Shown: positions 1 through 7,371, counted from the stretch's first letter. The stretch is 11,094 nt of DNA from Spirochaetales bacterium (GCA_031274005.1 JAISQU010000221.1:1-11094); one strand, 5' to 3'. Numbers and translations: made by a program. Notes: a model not told the origin generated them from the sequence alone.

Positions 1-297
1 ATACAAACGGGGAAGACCAATCCTTTCCCCCAAAGCCTTCGCGGGATACAGGGGAGTTCCCCCCACCCTCAGCCGCGTCCCGGGACTCCCCTGTTCAACA
101 GGAAGAAATTCCCGGTAACGCCACATGGAAAGCTCCCCCCGCGCGGCAAGAGCTTCCCGGTTTATTTTGCTCTTTATATAGTCATAGTCATACTCAATAT
201 CAATAACGCCGCCGCAGTCCGCGCAGGTATACAGAGTGGGAACGGCTTTGTGTGTTTTTCCGCAGCAAATGCAGCGTCCGTGCAGAACATTTTCCAT
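1..297 (-). CDS. Threonine-synthase-like PLP enzyme, N-terminal 99 residues (gene cut by window edge)
   Basis: Reading the minus strand from ATG at 297, the frame stays open for 99 codons to the window edge, so only the N-terminus is present. Residues 9-30 form a zinc ribbon: C9 and C12 (sequence CICC), then C25 and C28 followed by GG. Next come an acidic IEYDYDY segment, the stretch MWRYREFLPV, and a GGTPL motif followed by LGERIGL near the end. This order (ribbon, WRYRE, GTPL, LGE..GL) is typical of bacterial and archaeal threonine synthases and of the related cysteate synthases. Those are fold-type II PLP enzymes; threonine synthase converts O-phosphohomoserine to threonine. The catalytic lysine and phosphate loop lie outside the window, so a ThrC relative with another substrate is equally possible. 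The start lies 17 nt after the stop of the upstream PLP gene; the ribosome site is weak (GGA within GCGGATGG), which suggests co-transcription or coupling. Confident as a family member, not as authentic ThrC. Confidence 0.8.
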   Translation of the reverse strand, partial: MENVLHGRCICCGKTHKAVPTLYTCADCGGVIDIEYDYDYIKSKINREALAARGELSMWRYREFLPVEQGSPGTRLRVGGTPLYPAKALGERIGLPRLY

Positions 298-314
298 AAA
301 AAGACCATCCGCTT

Positions 315-1790
315 TTAGAGTTTTTTCAGAAGCCCTGTGCGTTCGTTAAAGGACGTAATAAGCGCGTCCACTTCGTCCACCTGGTTATGCATGCCGTCCC
401 AGTAATTATCATAGTCGTACCATTGGGCCTTAAGTTCTTCCACCGTTTTCCCCTGCTGCTCCACCCAGGTATAGTATTTCAGGTTATGTATGCGTTTCCG
501 CGCGGCATAGGTCAACTCTTCCATGCTGTCTGTACGCTGGCCCAACATGCTCCGCGCGTGGCCGGCCGCCGCCTGCGCGCCGGTATACGCGCCCTCGGCC
601 CGGCGCAGCTCTTCTAGGCGTGAACTGTACATATCTACCGAATCGGTAAGCACCGTAGCCACCACGTCTTTTCCCGAAAGCTCATAATATTTCGCGAACT
701 TAACGGCGCACAGCACATTCGCTATGCCGGAAATACCCAGAAAACCAAGCTGGTCCACGATTTCAGGGGCGACGCCCGCTTCCCGCTTCAGGTATTCCCT
801 GCCCGCGGGTTCGTTAAACAGGCGCAGCAGATTTATGCTGTCGTTGTCATCAATGGCGATGACCATATCGGTATTCCTGACATTGTGAATCCAGGGAACA
901 TGCTTGTCGCCTATGCCCTCAATGCGGTGATCTCCAAAACCGTTGCACAGCAGGGTGGGGCATTGCAGGGCTTCCCCGGCGGCCAGTTTGCTTTTCGGGT
1001 ACGCCTTCTTGAGGTAATCCCCGCTGCTCATGGTTCCGGCGGAACCGGAGGTAAAACACGCTCCGGCAAAACAGTCTCCCGGACGCTTTATAGACTCAAA
1101 CAGATCGGCTATGGCGTGACCTGTAACATGATAATGCCACAGGCAGTTGCCAAGTTCCTCAAACTGATTAAAAATGACAACATTATCCCGCGTTGTGCGC
1201 AGTTCCCACGTTTTGTCAAAAATTTCCTTTACATTGCTTTCACAGCCGGGAGTGGCAATTACCTCTCCGGCGACTTTGGAAAGCCATTCAAAACGCTCTC
1301 GGCTCATCCCCTCCGGGAGAATGGCGATAGACTCGCAGCCAAGCAGCGCGGAGTTGTAGGCCCCTCCCCGGCAGTAGTTCCCGGTGGAAGGCCACACAGC
1401 CCTGTGAAAGGAAGGGTCAAACTGGCCCGTAACAAGGCGGGGAACCAGGCATCCGAAGGAAGCGCCGACCTTGTGACAGCCGGTAGGAAACCACTTACCC
1501 ACCATCGCCACAATGCGCGCCGGTACTCCTGTCAACGCGGAAGGCAGTTCAATGTAATTAACTCCGCCGTATAAACCGCCGGAGGCTTTCGGCTCGTTAT
1601 GCCAGGTAATACGAAAAAGGTTGCGTGAGTTCATGTCCCACAGACCAAGTTTTGTGAGCTGCGCCTTGATTTTTTCGGGTATCTCATCAGGGTTCTGCAT
1701 TTGCCGGAACGTAGGAATAATAATATCCCGTTCCTTCGCTCTCTCAATCGTCCTCTCCAGCAAAGACTCATTAATACGTAAATCAATCAC
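315..1790 (-). CDS. PLP-dependent fold-type II enzyme (cysteine synthase / TrpB-like), 491 aa
   Basis: A complete 491-residue cytosolic enzyme of the tryptophan-synthase-beta/cysteine-synthase fold. H106-K107 (context GCHKVGASFG) provides the likely PLP Schiff-base lysine. PSTGNYCRGGAY (about 134-145) matches the substrate/cofactor Asn loop, and SGSAGTMSSG (about 248-257) is the glycine-rich loop that binds the PLP phosphate. At 491 residues it is longer than cysteine synthases (about 310) and TrpB (about 400), with extra sequence at both ends, so it belongs to one of the larger PLP-dependent 'beta subunit' groups whose reaction I cannot name. The start is GTG at 1790: it sits 8 nt after a perfect AGGAGG, and no better ATG is nearby. 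It is transcribed away from the ABC transporter operon and is followed by a threonine-synthase-like gene, so it probably forms a two-gene unit. Likely reactions are beta- or gamma-elimination or replacement on an amino acid. The family assignment is secure; the substrate is unknown. Confidence 0.88.
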   Translation of the reverse strand: MIDLRINESLLERTIERAKERDIIIPTFRQMQNPDEIPEKIKAQLTKLGLWDMNSRNLFRITWHNEPKASGGLYGGVNYIELPSALTGVPARIVAMVGKWFPTGCHKVGASFGCLVPRLVTGQFDPSFHRAVWPSTGNYCRGGAYNSALLGCESIAILPEGMSRERFEWLSKVAGEVIATPGCESNVKEIFDKTWELRTTRDNVVIFNQFEELGNCLWHYHVTGHAIADLFESIKRPGDCFAGACFTSGSAGTMSSGDYLKKAYPKSKLAAGEALQCPTLLCNGFGDHRIEGIGDKHVPWIHNVRNTDMVIAIDDNDSINLLRLFNEPAGREYLKREAGVAPEIVDQLGFLGISGIANVLCAVKFAKYYELSGKDVVATVLTDSVDMYSSRLEELRRAEGAYTGAQAAAGHARSMLGQRTDSMEELTYAARKRIHNLKYYTWVEQQGKTVEELKAQWYDYDNYWDGMHNQVDEVDALITSFNERTGLLKKL

Positions 1791-1798
1791 GGGTTTTC

Positions 1799-1804
1799 CC
1801 TCCT
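1799..1804 (-). promoter_or_regulatory. Ribosome binding site that fixes the GTG start of the PLP enzyme
   Basis: The minus strand reads AGGAGG, a perfect Shine-Dalgarno sequence, 8 nt before GTG at 1790. This supports the non-ATG start over any internal codon. Confidence 0.8.
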
Positions 1805-1815
1805 GTAAAAAAAAT

Positions 1816-1844
1816 ATTTTCCTCTAGGTTTAGTAAATTGTCAA
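1816..1844 (-). promoter_or_regulatory. Candidate minus-strand promoter for the PLP gene pair
   Basis: On the minus strand a perfect -35 (TTGACA, 1839-1844) is followed 17 nt later by GAAAAT (1816-1821), a 4/6 match to the -10 consensus. It would place a start shortly before the AGGAGG of the PLP gene. The -35 is convincing and the -10 is weak, so the promoter may need an activator. It lies back to back with the plus-strand promoter; the two -35 boxes are about 31 bp apart. Confidence 0.45.
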
Positions 1845-1875
1845 CTTGTATTTTTTCTCTTGAAGGTCTTTTTTG

Positions 1876-1905
1876 TTGACAGGCCCGGATTGCAGGGTGT
1901 ATAAT
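1876..1905 (+). promoter_or_regulatory. Near-consensus sigma-70 promoter for the ABC transporter operon
   Basis: TTGACA (1876-1881) and TATAAT (1900-1905) both match the consensus perfectly, with an 18-bp spacer and T-rich DNA upstream. The predicted start near 1911-1913 falls at the left edge of the palindromic half-site array. A strong core promoter combined with an operator over the start site suggests control by repression. Confidence 0.85.
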
Positions 1906-1909
1906 TTTT

Positions 1910-1943
1910 CAGTATGTGATATATCACATATTATCACATACTG
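1910..1943. promoter_or_regulatory. Operator-like array of three identical half-sites downstream of the -10
   Basis: Positions 1913-1930 form a perfect 18-bp palindrome, TATGTGATATATCACATA. The right half-site TATCACATA is repeated at 1932-1940, one helical turn (10 bp) after the copy at 1922-1930. The flanks extend this into a second perfect inverted repeat: 12-bp arms at 1910-1921 and 1932-1943. The half-site TGTGA/TCACA resembles sites of the CRP/FNR and GntR superfamilies, but the TGTGA-N4-TCACA spacing is shorter than the CRP/Rex/HcpR type (N6), so no regulator can be named. No regulator gene lies in the window. The array covers roughly +1 to +33 of the predicted transcript, which fits a repressor site. 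If transcribed it could also fold as a 12-bp hairpin. Confidence 0.75.
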
Positions 1944-1973
1944 AAATCATTCTTTATTAAGGAGGAAATAAAA

Positions 1974-3044
1974 ATGTTAAAAAAGATTGTTACAACTTCG
2001 CTGCTTCTTCTGGCCCTTGTCTTTGCGGTATCGTGTTCAAAGGGCTCTTCCGAAAGTTCCGCGCAGCCCGCGGCGGGATCCACGGCAAAAAAAGCCTACA
2101 AGATCGCTTTCAGCAATTCGTATGTGGGTAACGCCTGGCGTACCGGCTGCGTAAATATTTTCAAAGCCTATACCGACCGGCTTGTCAGGGAAGGGGTGCT
2201 GGAAAAGGCTTTCGTCTCAAGCGCGGGCGATGATGTCCAGGCCCAGATCAATGAAATCCGCAATATGATGTCCGAAGGCTACGACGCCATCGTAACAATA
2301 ACGGCGTCCGCGACAGGGCTTAACTCTGTACTCGAGGAAGCCGTAGAGCGGGGCATTGTTGTTGTCGCTTTTGACGCCCACGTAGATTCCGATCTCGTAT
2401 ACAATGTGAATACCGACCAAATTGAATTCGGGCGCGTTCTCGCGGACTGGCTCGTCAAGGCAATGGGCGGGAAGGGCAACATCCTGTGGATCAAGGGAAT
2501 CGAAGGCAACGCGATTACCAACATGAGGACCGAGGGTATGCAGAGCGTTTTGAAAAACTACCCCGACATTAAAGTGCTTGGCGAAGGTTTTGGCAAGTGG
2601 GACCTTTCCACAACGGCGGAGGTTATGTCGAACCTGATGAGCGCCCACAACTCAAAAGGCATTCAGGGAATTCTGAGCGAAGGCGGCGGCGGGCATTCAA
2701 TCGTGGAATCCCTGCGCGAGTACGGCTATGATGTTACCAAACTTCCTATCGCGGAAGGGGAAATGTTTAACGCCTACATGAAGGACTGGGTGGAGCTTGG
2801 GCTGAATACTTTTACCACCGCGCAGCCCCCGTACCTTGTGGCCGCTTCGGTTGATATTGCCCTGCGTGTTTTGAATGGCGAAACAGTTGATAAAATGACC
2901 TATATCAACATGCCTACCTGCTCTTCGCAGCAGGAAGCGAAAGATAAATGGTATCAGCCCACCCAGGAAGGCGGATTCCTCTGCGACTGGACCGACAACG
3001 ATAACACATGGAATCTTACTATTGAGGAAGTAGCCCCAAAATAG
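1974..3044 (+). CDS. Sugar-type ABC transporter substrate-binding lipoprotein
   Basis: A 356-residue periplasmic binding protein of the RbsB-like group (Peripla_BP_4). MLKK, a hydrophobic stretch and the lipobox AVS-C21 mark a lipoprotein signal; a low-complexity Ser/Ala linker follows to about residue 40. The mature domain opens with YKIAFSNSYVGNAWR and continues with alternating beta/alpha segments (EGYDAIVTI, GIVVVAFDAH, KGNILWIKG, GIQGILSEGG) typical of the two-lobed fold. Several pocket positions differ from ribose-binding proteins: the usual D-R pair after strand IPVV..F is D134-A135, and the DQMALG-like hinge element is replaced by EGGGGHS. The ligand is therefore probably not a simple aldopentose. 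An excellent ribosome site (AAGGAGG, 8-nt spacing) precedes ATG. It is the first gene of the operon, followed by a hairpin that would keep it more abundant than the other components. Role secure, ligand unknown. Confidence 0.93.
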   Translation: MLKKIVTTSLLLLALVFAVSCSKGSSESSAQPAAGSTAKKAYKIAFSNSYVGNAWRTGCVNIFKAYTDRLVREGVLEKAFVSSAGDDVQAQINEIRNMMSEGYDAIVTITASATGLNSVLEEAVERGIVVVAFDAHVDSDLVYNVNTDQIEFGRVLADWLVKAMGGKGNILWIKGIEGNAITNMRTEGMQSVLKNYPDIKVLGEGFGKWDLSTTAEVMSNLMSAHNSKGIQGILSEGGGGHSIVESLREYGYDVTKLPIAEGEMFNAYMKDWVELGLNTFTTAQPPYLVAASVDIALRVLNGETVDKMTYINMPTCSSQQEAKDKWYQPTQEGGFLCDWTDNDNTWNLTIEEVAPK

Positions 3045-3060
3045 GGAAAAAACCGTCAGC

Positions 3061-3098
3061 AAAGACGCCCTAGAAATAAGCGGCGTCTTTGTTTTTTT
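3061..3098 (+). terminator. Hairpin plus T-run between binding-protein and ATPase genes (leaky terminator)
   Basis: AAAGACGCC (3061-3069) and GGCGTCTTT (3082-3090) form a perfect 9-bp stem with a 12-nt loop, followed by GTTTTTTT (3091-3098). This is a classic intrinsic terminator. It sits inside an operon whose later genes have no clear promoter of their own, so it probably acts as a partial terminator or as a 3' stabiliser that raises the level of the binding protein relative to the membrane complex. Confidence 0.8.
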
Positions 3099-3106
3099 CG
3101 CGAGTT

Positions 3107-3112
3107 AAGGAG
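3107..3112 (+). promoter_or_regulatory. Ribosome binding site that fixes the ATPase start
   Basis: AAGGAG ends 6 nt before ATG at 3119. The ATG at 3113 touches the site directly, and the in-frame TTG at 3089 lies inside the terminator stem, so both are poor starts. Confidence 0.8.
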
Positions 3113-3118
3113 ATGCCT

Positions 3119-4648
3119 ATGGCGGAAGCCGTAACTACCGGGAACGGAGCGTATCTTTCGGTTACAGGAATCAGCAAACACTTTGCCGGTGTGCAGGCGC
3201 TGGATCAGGCGCAATTCAGTTGCGGCAAGGGCGAGATACATGTATTGATAGGCGAAAACGGAGCGGGCAAAAGCACGCTGGTTAAAATTATCTGCGGCGT
3301 TGTCCGGAAGGATTCCGGCGCGATATTCCTTGACGGCCGCCCGATAGAACTTCAGGACGCCTTCGACGCTCAAAAAAAAGGCATTGCCGCCGTATTTCAG
3401 GAGCTTTCGCTGATACAGGATTTATCCGTGGCGGAAAACATCTTTCTGGGTAACGAACCCACAAACCGCTTCGGGCGTATCCATTTTGGGCATATCTACC
3501 GTGAAGCGGCGGATTTTTTAAACCGGCTTGGGCTTCCCAATCTCCACCCCCGGCATCTGGTGCGGGACCTTACCTTATGCGACAAACAGCTTGTGGAAAT
3601 CGCGAAAGCCGCTTACAAAAATCCGGATGTGCTCATTCTCGACGAGGCGACTTCCGCCCTGGGCGAACGGGAAGTGGAATGGCTTTTTGGCCTTATGAAA
3701 CGGCTCGCGCGCGAACAGGGCAAAGCGGTTATTTTTATTTCCCACCGTATGGACGAACTGCACCAGGTGGCGGACCGGGCCACGATTTTCCGGGACGCGC
3801 GGTATATTATGACCTTCCCCTGGGGCGAATTAAAAGATGACGAAATTGTCGAACATATTTCCGGCAAAAAAAACGCCCGCCTGGAAATTTCAAAATCCAG
3901 CGGCGCCGAAAATGACTATGCCCTGGAAGTCGAGGGCGCGTCCAAAGGCGGCGTGCTGAAGAATGTCAGCTTCCGGCTCCGGCGCGGCGAGATTCTGGGT
4001 GTCGCGGGGCTGTCCGGCCACGGGCAGGCCGAACTGCTGCACAGTCTCTTTGGAGACGGCACCCTGGACGCGGGCATAGTAAAGCGGGATGGGCGCCCCG
4101 TCAAACTGAACAACGAAAGGCAGGCGCTGAAAAACGGCATTGTCCTTTTACCGGAAGACAGGAAAAATGACGGCCTTATCCTGTCCCATTCGGTTGCCAT
4201 GAATATTACCCTGATGGCCCTGAACAAAATACAGAGGCTGGGAGTGCTGCTGCGGGGGCAGGAGCGCAAAGGCGTGGAAGATTCCGTGGAACAGCTTCAA
4301 ATCAAGGTGTCGGATACCAGGCTCCCTGCGCGAAGCCTGTCCGGAGGCAATCAGCAAAAGGTGGTTATCGCGAAGGCGCTTCTTGTCGGCGCGAAGGTTA
4401 TCCTGATGTCCGATCCCACGCGGGGTATTGATATCGGGACAAAAACCGAAATCTACCGGCTTATGTCCGAACTCACCCGGAAAGGATATTCCATCCTCTT
4501 TTACACGACCGAGATGACCGAACTCCTTACCCTCTGCAACAGGGTACTCGTCATGTACGAAGGGCGCATAGCCGCGGAACTGTCGGGCGATGATGTTACC
4601 GAAAAAAATATTATATCTAAATCAATTGGGATTGGCGGTGTGGCATGA
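3119..4648 (+). CDS. Sugar-type ABC transporter ATP-binding protein with two nucleotide-binding domains (RbsA family)
   Basis: A 509-residue cytoplasmic ATPase made of two fused ABC domains, the usual length and plan of RbsA/MglA/XylG. Domain 1: Walker A GENGAGKST (45-53), Q-loop Q94, a degenerate signature LTLCDKQ (151-157), Walker B VLILDEATSAL (171-181) and H-loop H209. Domain 2: Walker A replaced by GLSGHGQAE without the Lys (297-305), a perfect signature LSGGNQQKV (407-415), and a Walker B region reading VILMSDPTRGID. In that last motif the usual D-E before P-T is S431-D432, and the H-loop His is absent (YTTEM). Domain 1 should thus bind and hydrolyse ATP with the signature of domain 2, while the second site is catalytically weak, as is common in this family. 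The stop overlaps the ATG of the next gene (ATGA), showing tight translational coupling with the permease. Confidence 0.93.
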   Translation: MAEAVTTGNGAYLSVTGISKHFAGVQALDQAQFSCGKGEIHVLIGENGAGKSTLVKIICGVVRKDSGAIFLDGRPIELQDAFDAQKKGIAAVFQELSLIQDLSVAENIFLGNEPTNRFGRIHFGHIYREAADFLNRLGLPNLHPRHLVRDLTLCDKQLVEIAKAAYKNPDVLILDEATSALGEREVEWLFGLMKRLAREQGKAVIFISHRMDELHQVADRATIFRDARYIMTFPWGELKDDEIVEHISGKKNARLEISKSSGAENDYALEVEGASKGGVLKNVSFRLRRGEILGVAGLSGHGQAELLHSLFGDGTLDAGIVKRDGRPVKLNNERQALKNGIVLLPEDRKNDGLILSHSVAMNITLMALNKIQRLGVLLRGQERKGVEDSVEQLQIKVSDTRLPARSLSGGNQQKVVIAKALLVGAKVILMSDPTRGIDIGTKTEIYRLMSELTRKGYSILFYTTEMTELLTLCNRVLVMYEGRIAAELSGDDVTEKNIISKSIGIGGVA

Positions 4649-5670
4649 AATCTGATGAAATCCGTATTTTTGCGCGGCGCAACAGGGACGTAATCATTGC
4701 GTATTGTGTACTACTGGTAGTGTTAGTGCTTTTCGCCCAGGCTCAGGCGGATTTTTTTACGCGCTATGGGCCGCAGTCCATATTCAATCAAATTATTACC
4801 CTGTGTATCGCGGCGCTGGGACAAACCCTGATTATTTTAACCGCGGGCATAGACCTGTCGGTAGGCACCCTGATTATTTTTACCAACTGTGTCGCCGCGA
4901 CCATTATGCGGCCAATCATCGACCTGTTCGGCGGTTCCCTGCTTTTAGGCGGCGCCGTGACCTGTGTTATTGTTGTGCTTTTGGGCGCCCTGTGCGGTCT
5001 TTTTAATGGATGCGTGGTTGTGTACGGGCGGCTGCAGCCCATCATTGTTACGCTGGCCACGGGGTCCATTTTCAGCGGCCTGGCGCGGTATGTCCGTCCC
5101 AGTCCGGGCGGAGACGTGCCTTCCCAGTTTGCCAGATTCTTTACCGGGCGCGTGCTGGAATATATCCCCATGTCGGCCATTGTCCTCTTACTGGCCCTGC
5201 TCTTGATATGGATGCCCTACCGGGGCAGGAGATACGGACAGGCCCTGTACGCCATTGGCGGCAATGAAAACGCGGCGTTTCTGAGCGGTATAAAAATCAA
5301 CGCCGTAAAACTGCTGGCATATTCAATCGCGGGAATGTGCGCCGCTATATGCGGAATCCTTCTTACCGCGCAAACCCGTTCCGGCGATCCCACAGCCGCG
5401 AATAATTTTACCAACAATTCTATCGCCGCCGCCGTTTTGGGAGGCGCTTCCCTCGCGGGAGGCAAGGGCTCGTACATAGGAACCATTGCGGGAGCGATGA
5501 TTTTATCGCTTATCGTAGGGCTTCTTATTTTTTGGGGCATATCCTCGTACTATCAAAATCTTGTGCAGGGGATTATCCTGATTCTCGCGCTATCGGTAAA
5601 CTTCTTTTCTACGATTATTCGGGAACGCCGCAACAAACTGAGCGCCCTGAAAGGAGGCGCGACAAAATGA
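4645..5670 (+). CDS. Sugar-type ABC transporter permease 1 (RbsC family)
   Basis: A 341-residue inner-membrane protein of the BPD_transp_2 (RbsC/MglC) family. Hydrophobic segments lie near residues 17-33, 47-66, 70-85, 98-120, 130-147, 174-190, 222-242, 260-292 and 303-322. Family landmarks are visible: ALGQTLIILTAGIDLSVG (57-74), NG..V..G.L.P.IVTLATGSI (121-142), the cytoplasmic coupling loop YAIGGNENAAFLSGI (202-216), and SGDPTAANNF..NSIAAAVLGG (246-267) followed by AGGKGSYIGT. It pairs with the second permease to form the channel. The start overlaps the ATPase stop by 4 nt and the ribosome site is poor, so translation is probably coupled. The N-terminus is soluble and basic (ARRNRD), in line with a cytoplasmic N-terminus. 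No anomalies. Confidence 0.92.
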   Translation: MKSDEIRIFARRNRDVIIAYCVLLVVLVLFAQAQADFFTRYGPQSIFNQIITLCIAALGQTLIILTAGIDLSVGTLIIFTNCVAATIMRPIIDLFGGSLLLGGAVTCVIVVLLGALCGLFNGCVVVYGRLQPIIVTLATGSIFSGLARYVRPSPGGDVPSQFARFFTGRVLEYIPMSAIVLLLALLLIWMPYRGRRYGQALYAIGGNENAAFLSGIKINAVKLLAYSIAGMCAAICGILLTAQTRSGDPTAANNFTNNSIAAAVLGGASLAGGKGSYIGTIAGAMILSLIVGLLIFWGISSYYQNLVQGIILILALSVNFFSTIIRERRNKLSALKGGATK

Positions 5671-6635
5671 AAACGCTGCGACTGCCGGAGAAATATATAA
5701 CCTTGCGTACGCTTTGGTCTTCCACCCTGCTGCGGGTACTGCTTATGATCACGGTGCTTTTTATCGCCTCCGGTATTTTAGAGCCGAATTATTTTGACAC
5801 GGCGCATCTTATGACCGTGCTGGTGCTTGCCTGCTTTTTGGGAATTATCTGCATTGGCCAAACACTCATTATATTAACAGGAGGCGCCGATCTTTCCGTA
5901 GCCTATACGGTTACGCTTTCGGCCTGCGTGTTTGGTCAAACCGCGAAACTCACCGGAAGCAGCCTCATGGGGCTTCTTGCCGCCCTGTGCGTCGGAATCC
6001 TGATAGGGCTTTTCAAGGGTATAGGTGTGGCGCGTCTTGAAATTACGCCGATGGTTATGACCCTGGCCACAAACTCGATTCTGATGAGTACCACGTATCT
6101 GTACACTCAGGGCGTGCTCAAGGGAAGTTCCCACGACTGGCTTACGACAATCGCGAAGGGAAGCGTTTGGGGAATCCGCTATTGCGTGCTGGTTTGGGTT
6201 GTGCTGGGGGCTTTAACGATTTTCCTGCTGCGTAAAACGACTTTTGGCCGTAAAATTTACGCCATTGGGAGCAGTCTGCGGGTCTCGCGGCTTTCCGGCG
6301 TTAACACGCGGCTTACGCTTATTATTGTGTATGTTATCGCCTCTGTTATGATGACGGTTGCCGGCATTCTGCTGATTGGTTATCTGGGCTATCCCAACTA
6401 CACGATGGGAAACGGCTACCAGCTTATTTCCATCGCGGCGGTTGTAATCGGGGGCACCTCAATTTTGGGCGGCCACGGCAGCTATCTTGGGACAATGGGC
6501 GGGGTAATTATTATCTACCTTATTCAGAGCATTCTTATCATACTTAATATTGCCGAGGCAGGCAGGGAAATCGTAAACGGCGTTATTATTTTGCTGGTAC
6601 TTTTCGTCTACGGGCGGAGCGAGAAAACCACATAA
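5667..6635 (+). CDS. Sugar-type ABC transporter permease 2 (RbsC family)
   Basis: A 322-residue inner-membrane permease homologous to the preceding one. I place the start at ATG 5667, 9 nt after AAGGAGG (5651-5657) and overlapping the previous stop by 4 nt; an open extension back to 5532 lies within the upstream gene and is not real. Landmarks: GIICIGQTLIILTGGADLSVA (about 59-79, with ADLSVA in place of the usual IDLSVG), TPMVMTLATNSI (127-138), the coupling loop YAIGSSLRVSRLSGV (198-212), and SIAAVVIGGTSILGGHGSYLGT (255-276). The segment LFKG replaces the common N-G pair after the fourth hydrophobic stretch. Two different permeases with one double-domain ATPase suggest a heterodimeric channel instead of the RbsC homodimer. 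The next gene follows after 21 nt. Confidence 0.92.
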   Translation: MKTLRLPEKYITLRTLWSSTLLRVLLMITVLFIASGILEPNYFDTAHLMTVLVLACFLGIICIGQTLIILTGGADLSVAYTVTLSACVFGQTAKLTGSSLMGLLAALCVGILIGLFKGIGVARLEITPMVMTLATNSILMSTTYLYTQGVLKGSSHDWLTTIAKGSVWGIRYCVLVWVVLGALTIFLLRKTTFGRKIYAIGSSLRVSRLSGVNTRLTLIIVYVIASVMMTVAGILLIGYLGYPNYTMGNGYQLISIAAVVIGGTSILGGHGSYLGTMGGVIIIYLIQSILIILNIAEAGREIVNGVIILLVLFVYGRSEKTT

Positions 6636-6656
6636 GCACAAGAAGGAGACACTACG

Positions 6657-7367
6657 ATGAGCATAGCAAAATTGCGGGAAGCTTTACAGGATGTTCATGT
6701 TATTGAACTTGGGCAGTACCTTGAAGAAAATATGCCGACGCATCCCTCGCATTCCCGGTTTTTTAAAAACGTATGGAGCAGTTTTGAAACCGGGGGCGCT
6801 TACTTTGCGAATCAAATAATCCTGAACGAACACAACGGTACTCACGCGGATTCCTTTGGCCACTTCATGAACAAGCCCGGATATGAGCTTATTGACGAGA
6901 TACCGGCGGAGGCTTTCTGCGGGCCGTGCGTAACAATTGACGCTTCTTTTCTGAAAGATCGCGAACCATTAAACGAAGAACACATTATTGCCTGGGAACA
7001 AAAAAACGCAGATATTCAGCGGGGCGAAATTGTACTTATAGATTTTAACTGGATGCGCTTCTGGGCTTTGCGGCCAAATGAAGGCCGTTTTTGCTCCGAC
7101 TTTCCCGGAGTGGGCCGCAGCGGCGCCGAATATTTTGTAAAGCGCGGGGTAAAAATGGTGGGAGTGGATACCCTGGGAGTAGACGTTGACAAGGCGCCGG
7201 GCGATCCGGCCCACAATGTCCTTTTATCCAACCGCATTCCCATTGTGGAGAATCTGCGCAATCTTGACAAACTGCGCGGGAAAAAAGCGTATTTTATCGC
7301 GCTGCCGCTTCTGATACGCGGCGGTTCGGGGTCTCCGGTGCGGCCTATCGCCCTTGTTGACGGATGA
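6657..7367 (+). CDS. Cyclase-family metal-dependent hydrolase (kynurenine formamidase / isatin hydrolase-like)
   Basis: A 236-residue cytosolic protein of the Cyclase family (PF04199), whose characterised members hydrolyse N-formylkynurenine or isatin, i.e. amide or lactam bonds, using a divalent metal. The hallmark reads HNGTHADSFGHF (59-70), giving H59, H63, D65 and H69 as metal or catalytic residues; the usual Pro before the last His region is Phe-Gly here. The second half has GVKMVGVDTLGVD (164-176) and PAHNVLLSNRIPIVENLRNL, with H186 and E198 in conserved positions. Length fits the family (about 210-260). A good ribosome site (AAGGAG, 8-nt spacing) precedes ATG, 21 nt after the permease stop, so it is the last gene of the transporter operon. 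It probably acts on the imported compound. The family is secure; the substrate is unknown. Confidence 0.88.
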   Translation: MSIAKLREALQDVHVIELGQYLEENMPTHPSHSRFFKNVWSSFETGGAYFANQIILNEHNGTHADSFGHFMNKPGYELIDEIPAEAFCGPCVTIDASFLKDREPLNEEHIIAWEQKNADIQRGEIVLIDFNWMRFWALRPNEGRFCSDFPGVGRSGAEYFVKRGVKMVGVDTLGVDVDKAPGDPAHNVLLSNRIPIVENLRNLDKLRGKKAYFIALPLLIRGGSGSPVRPIALVDG

Positions 7368-7371
7368 ATCC

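Noticed and set aside
885..1574. Long open frame of 229 codons on the plus strand
   Set aside because: It lies antisense to the PLP enzyme, whose motifs and ribosome site are clear; the translation shows no family features.
3089..3118. TTG start giving the ATPase ten extra residues
   Set aside because: The codon lies in the terminator stem and T-run; AAGGAG with 6-nt spacing points to ATG 3119.
5532..5666. Upstream extension of permease 2
   Set aside because: It runs through the coding region of permease 1, and a strong AAGGAGG precedes ATG 5667.
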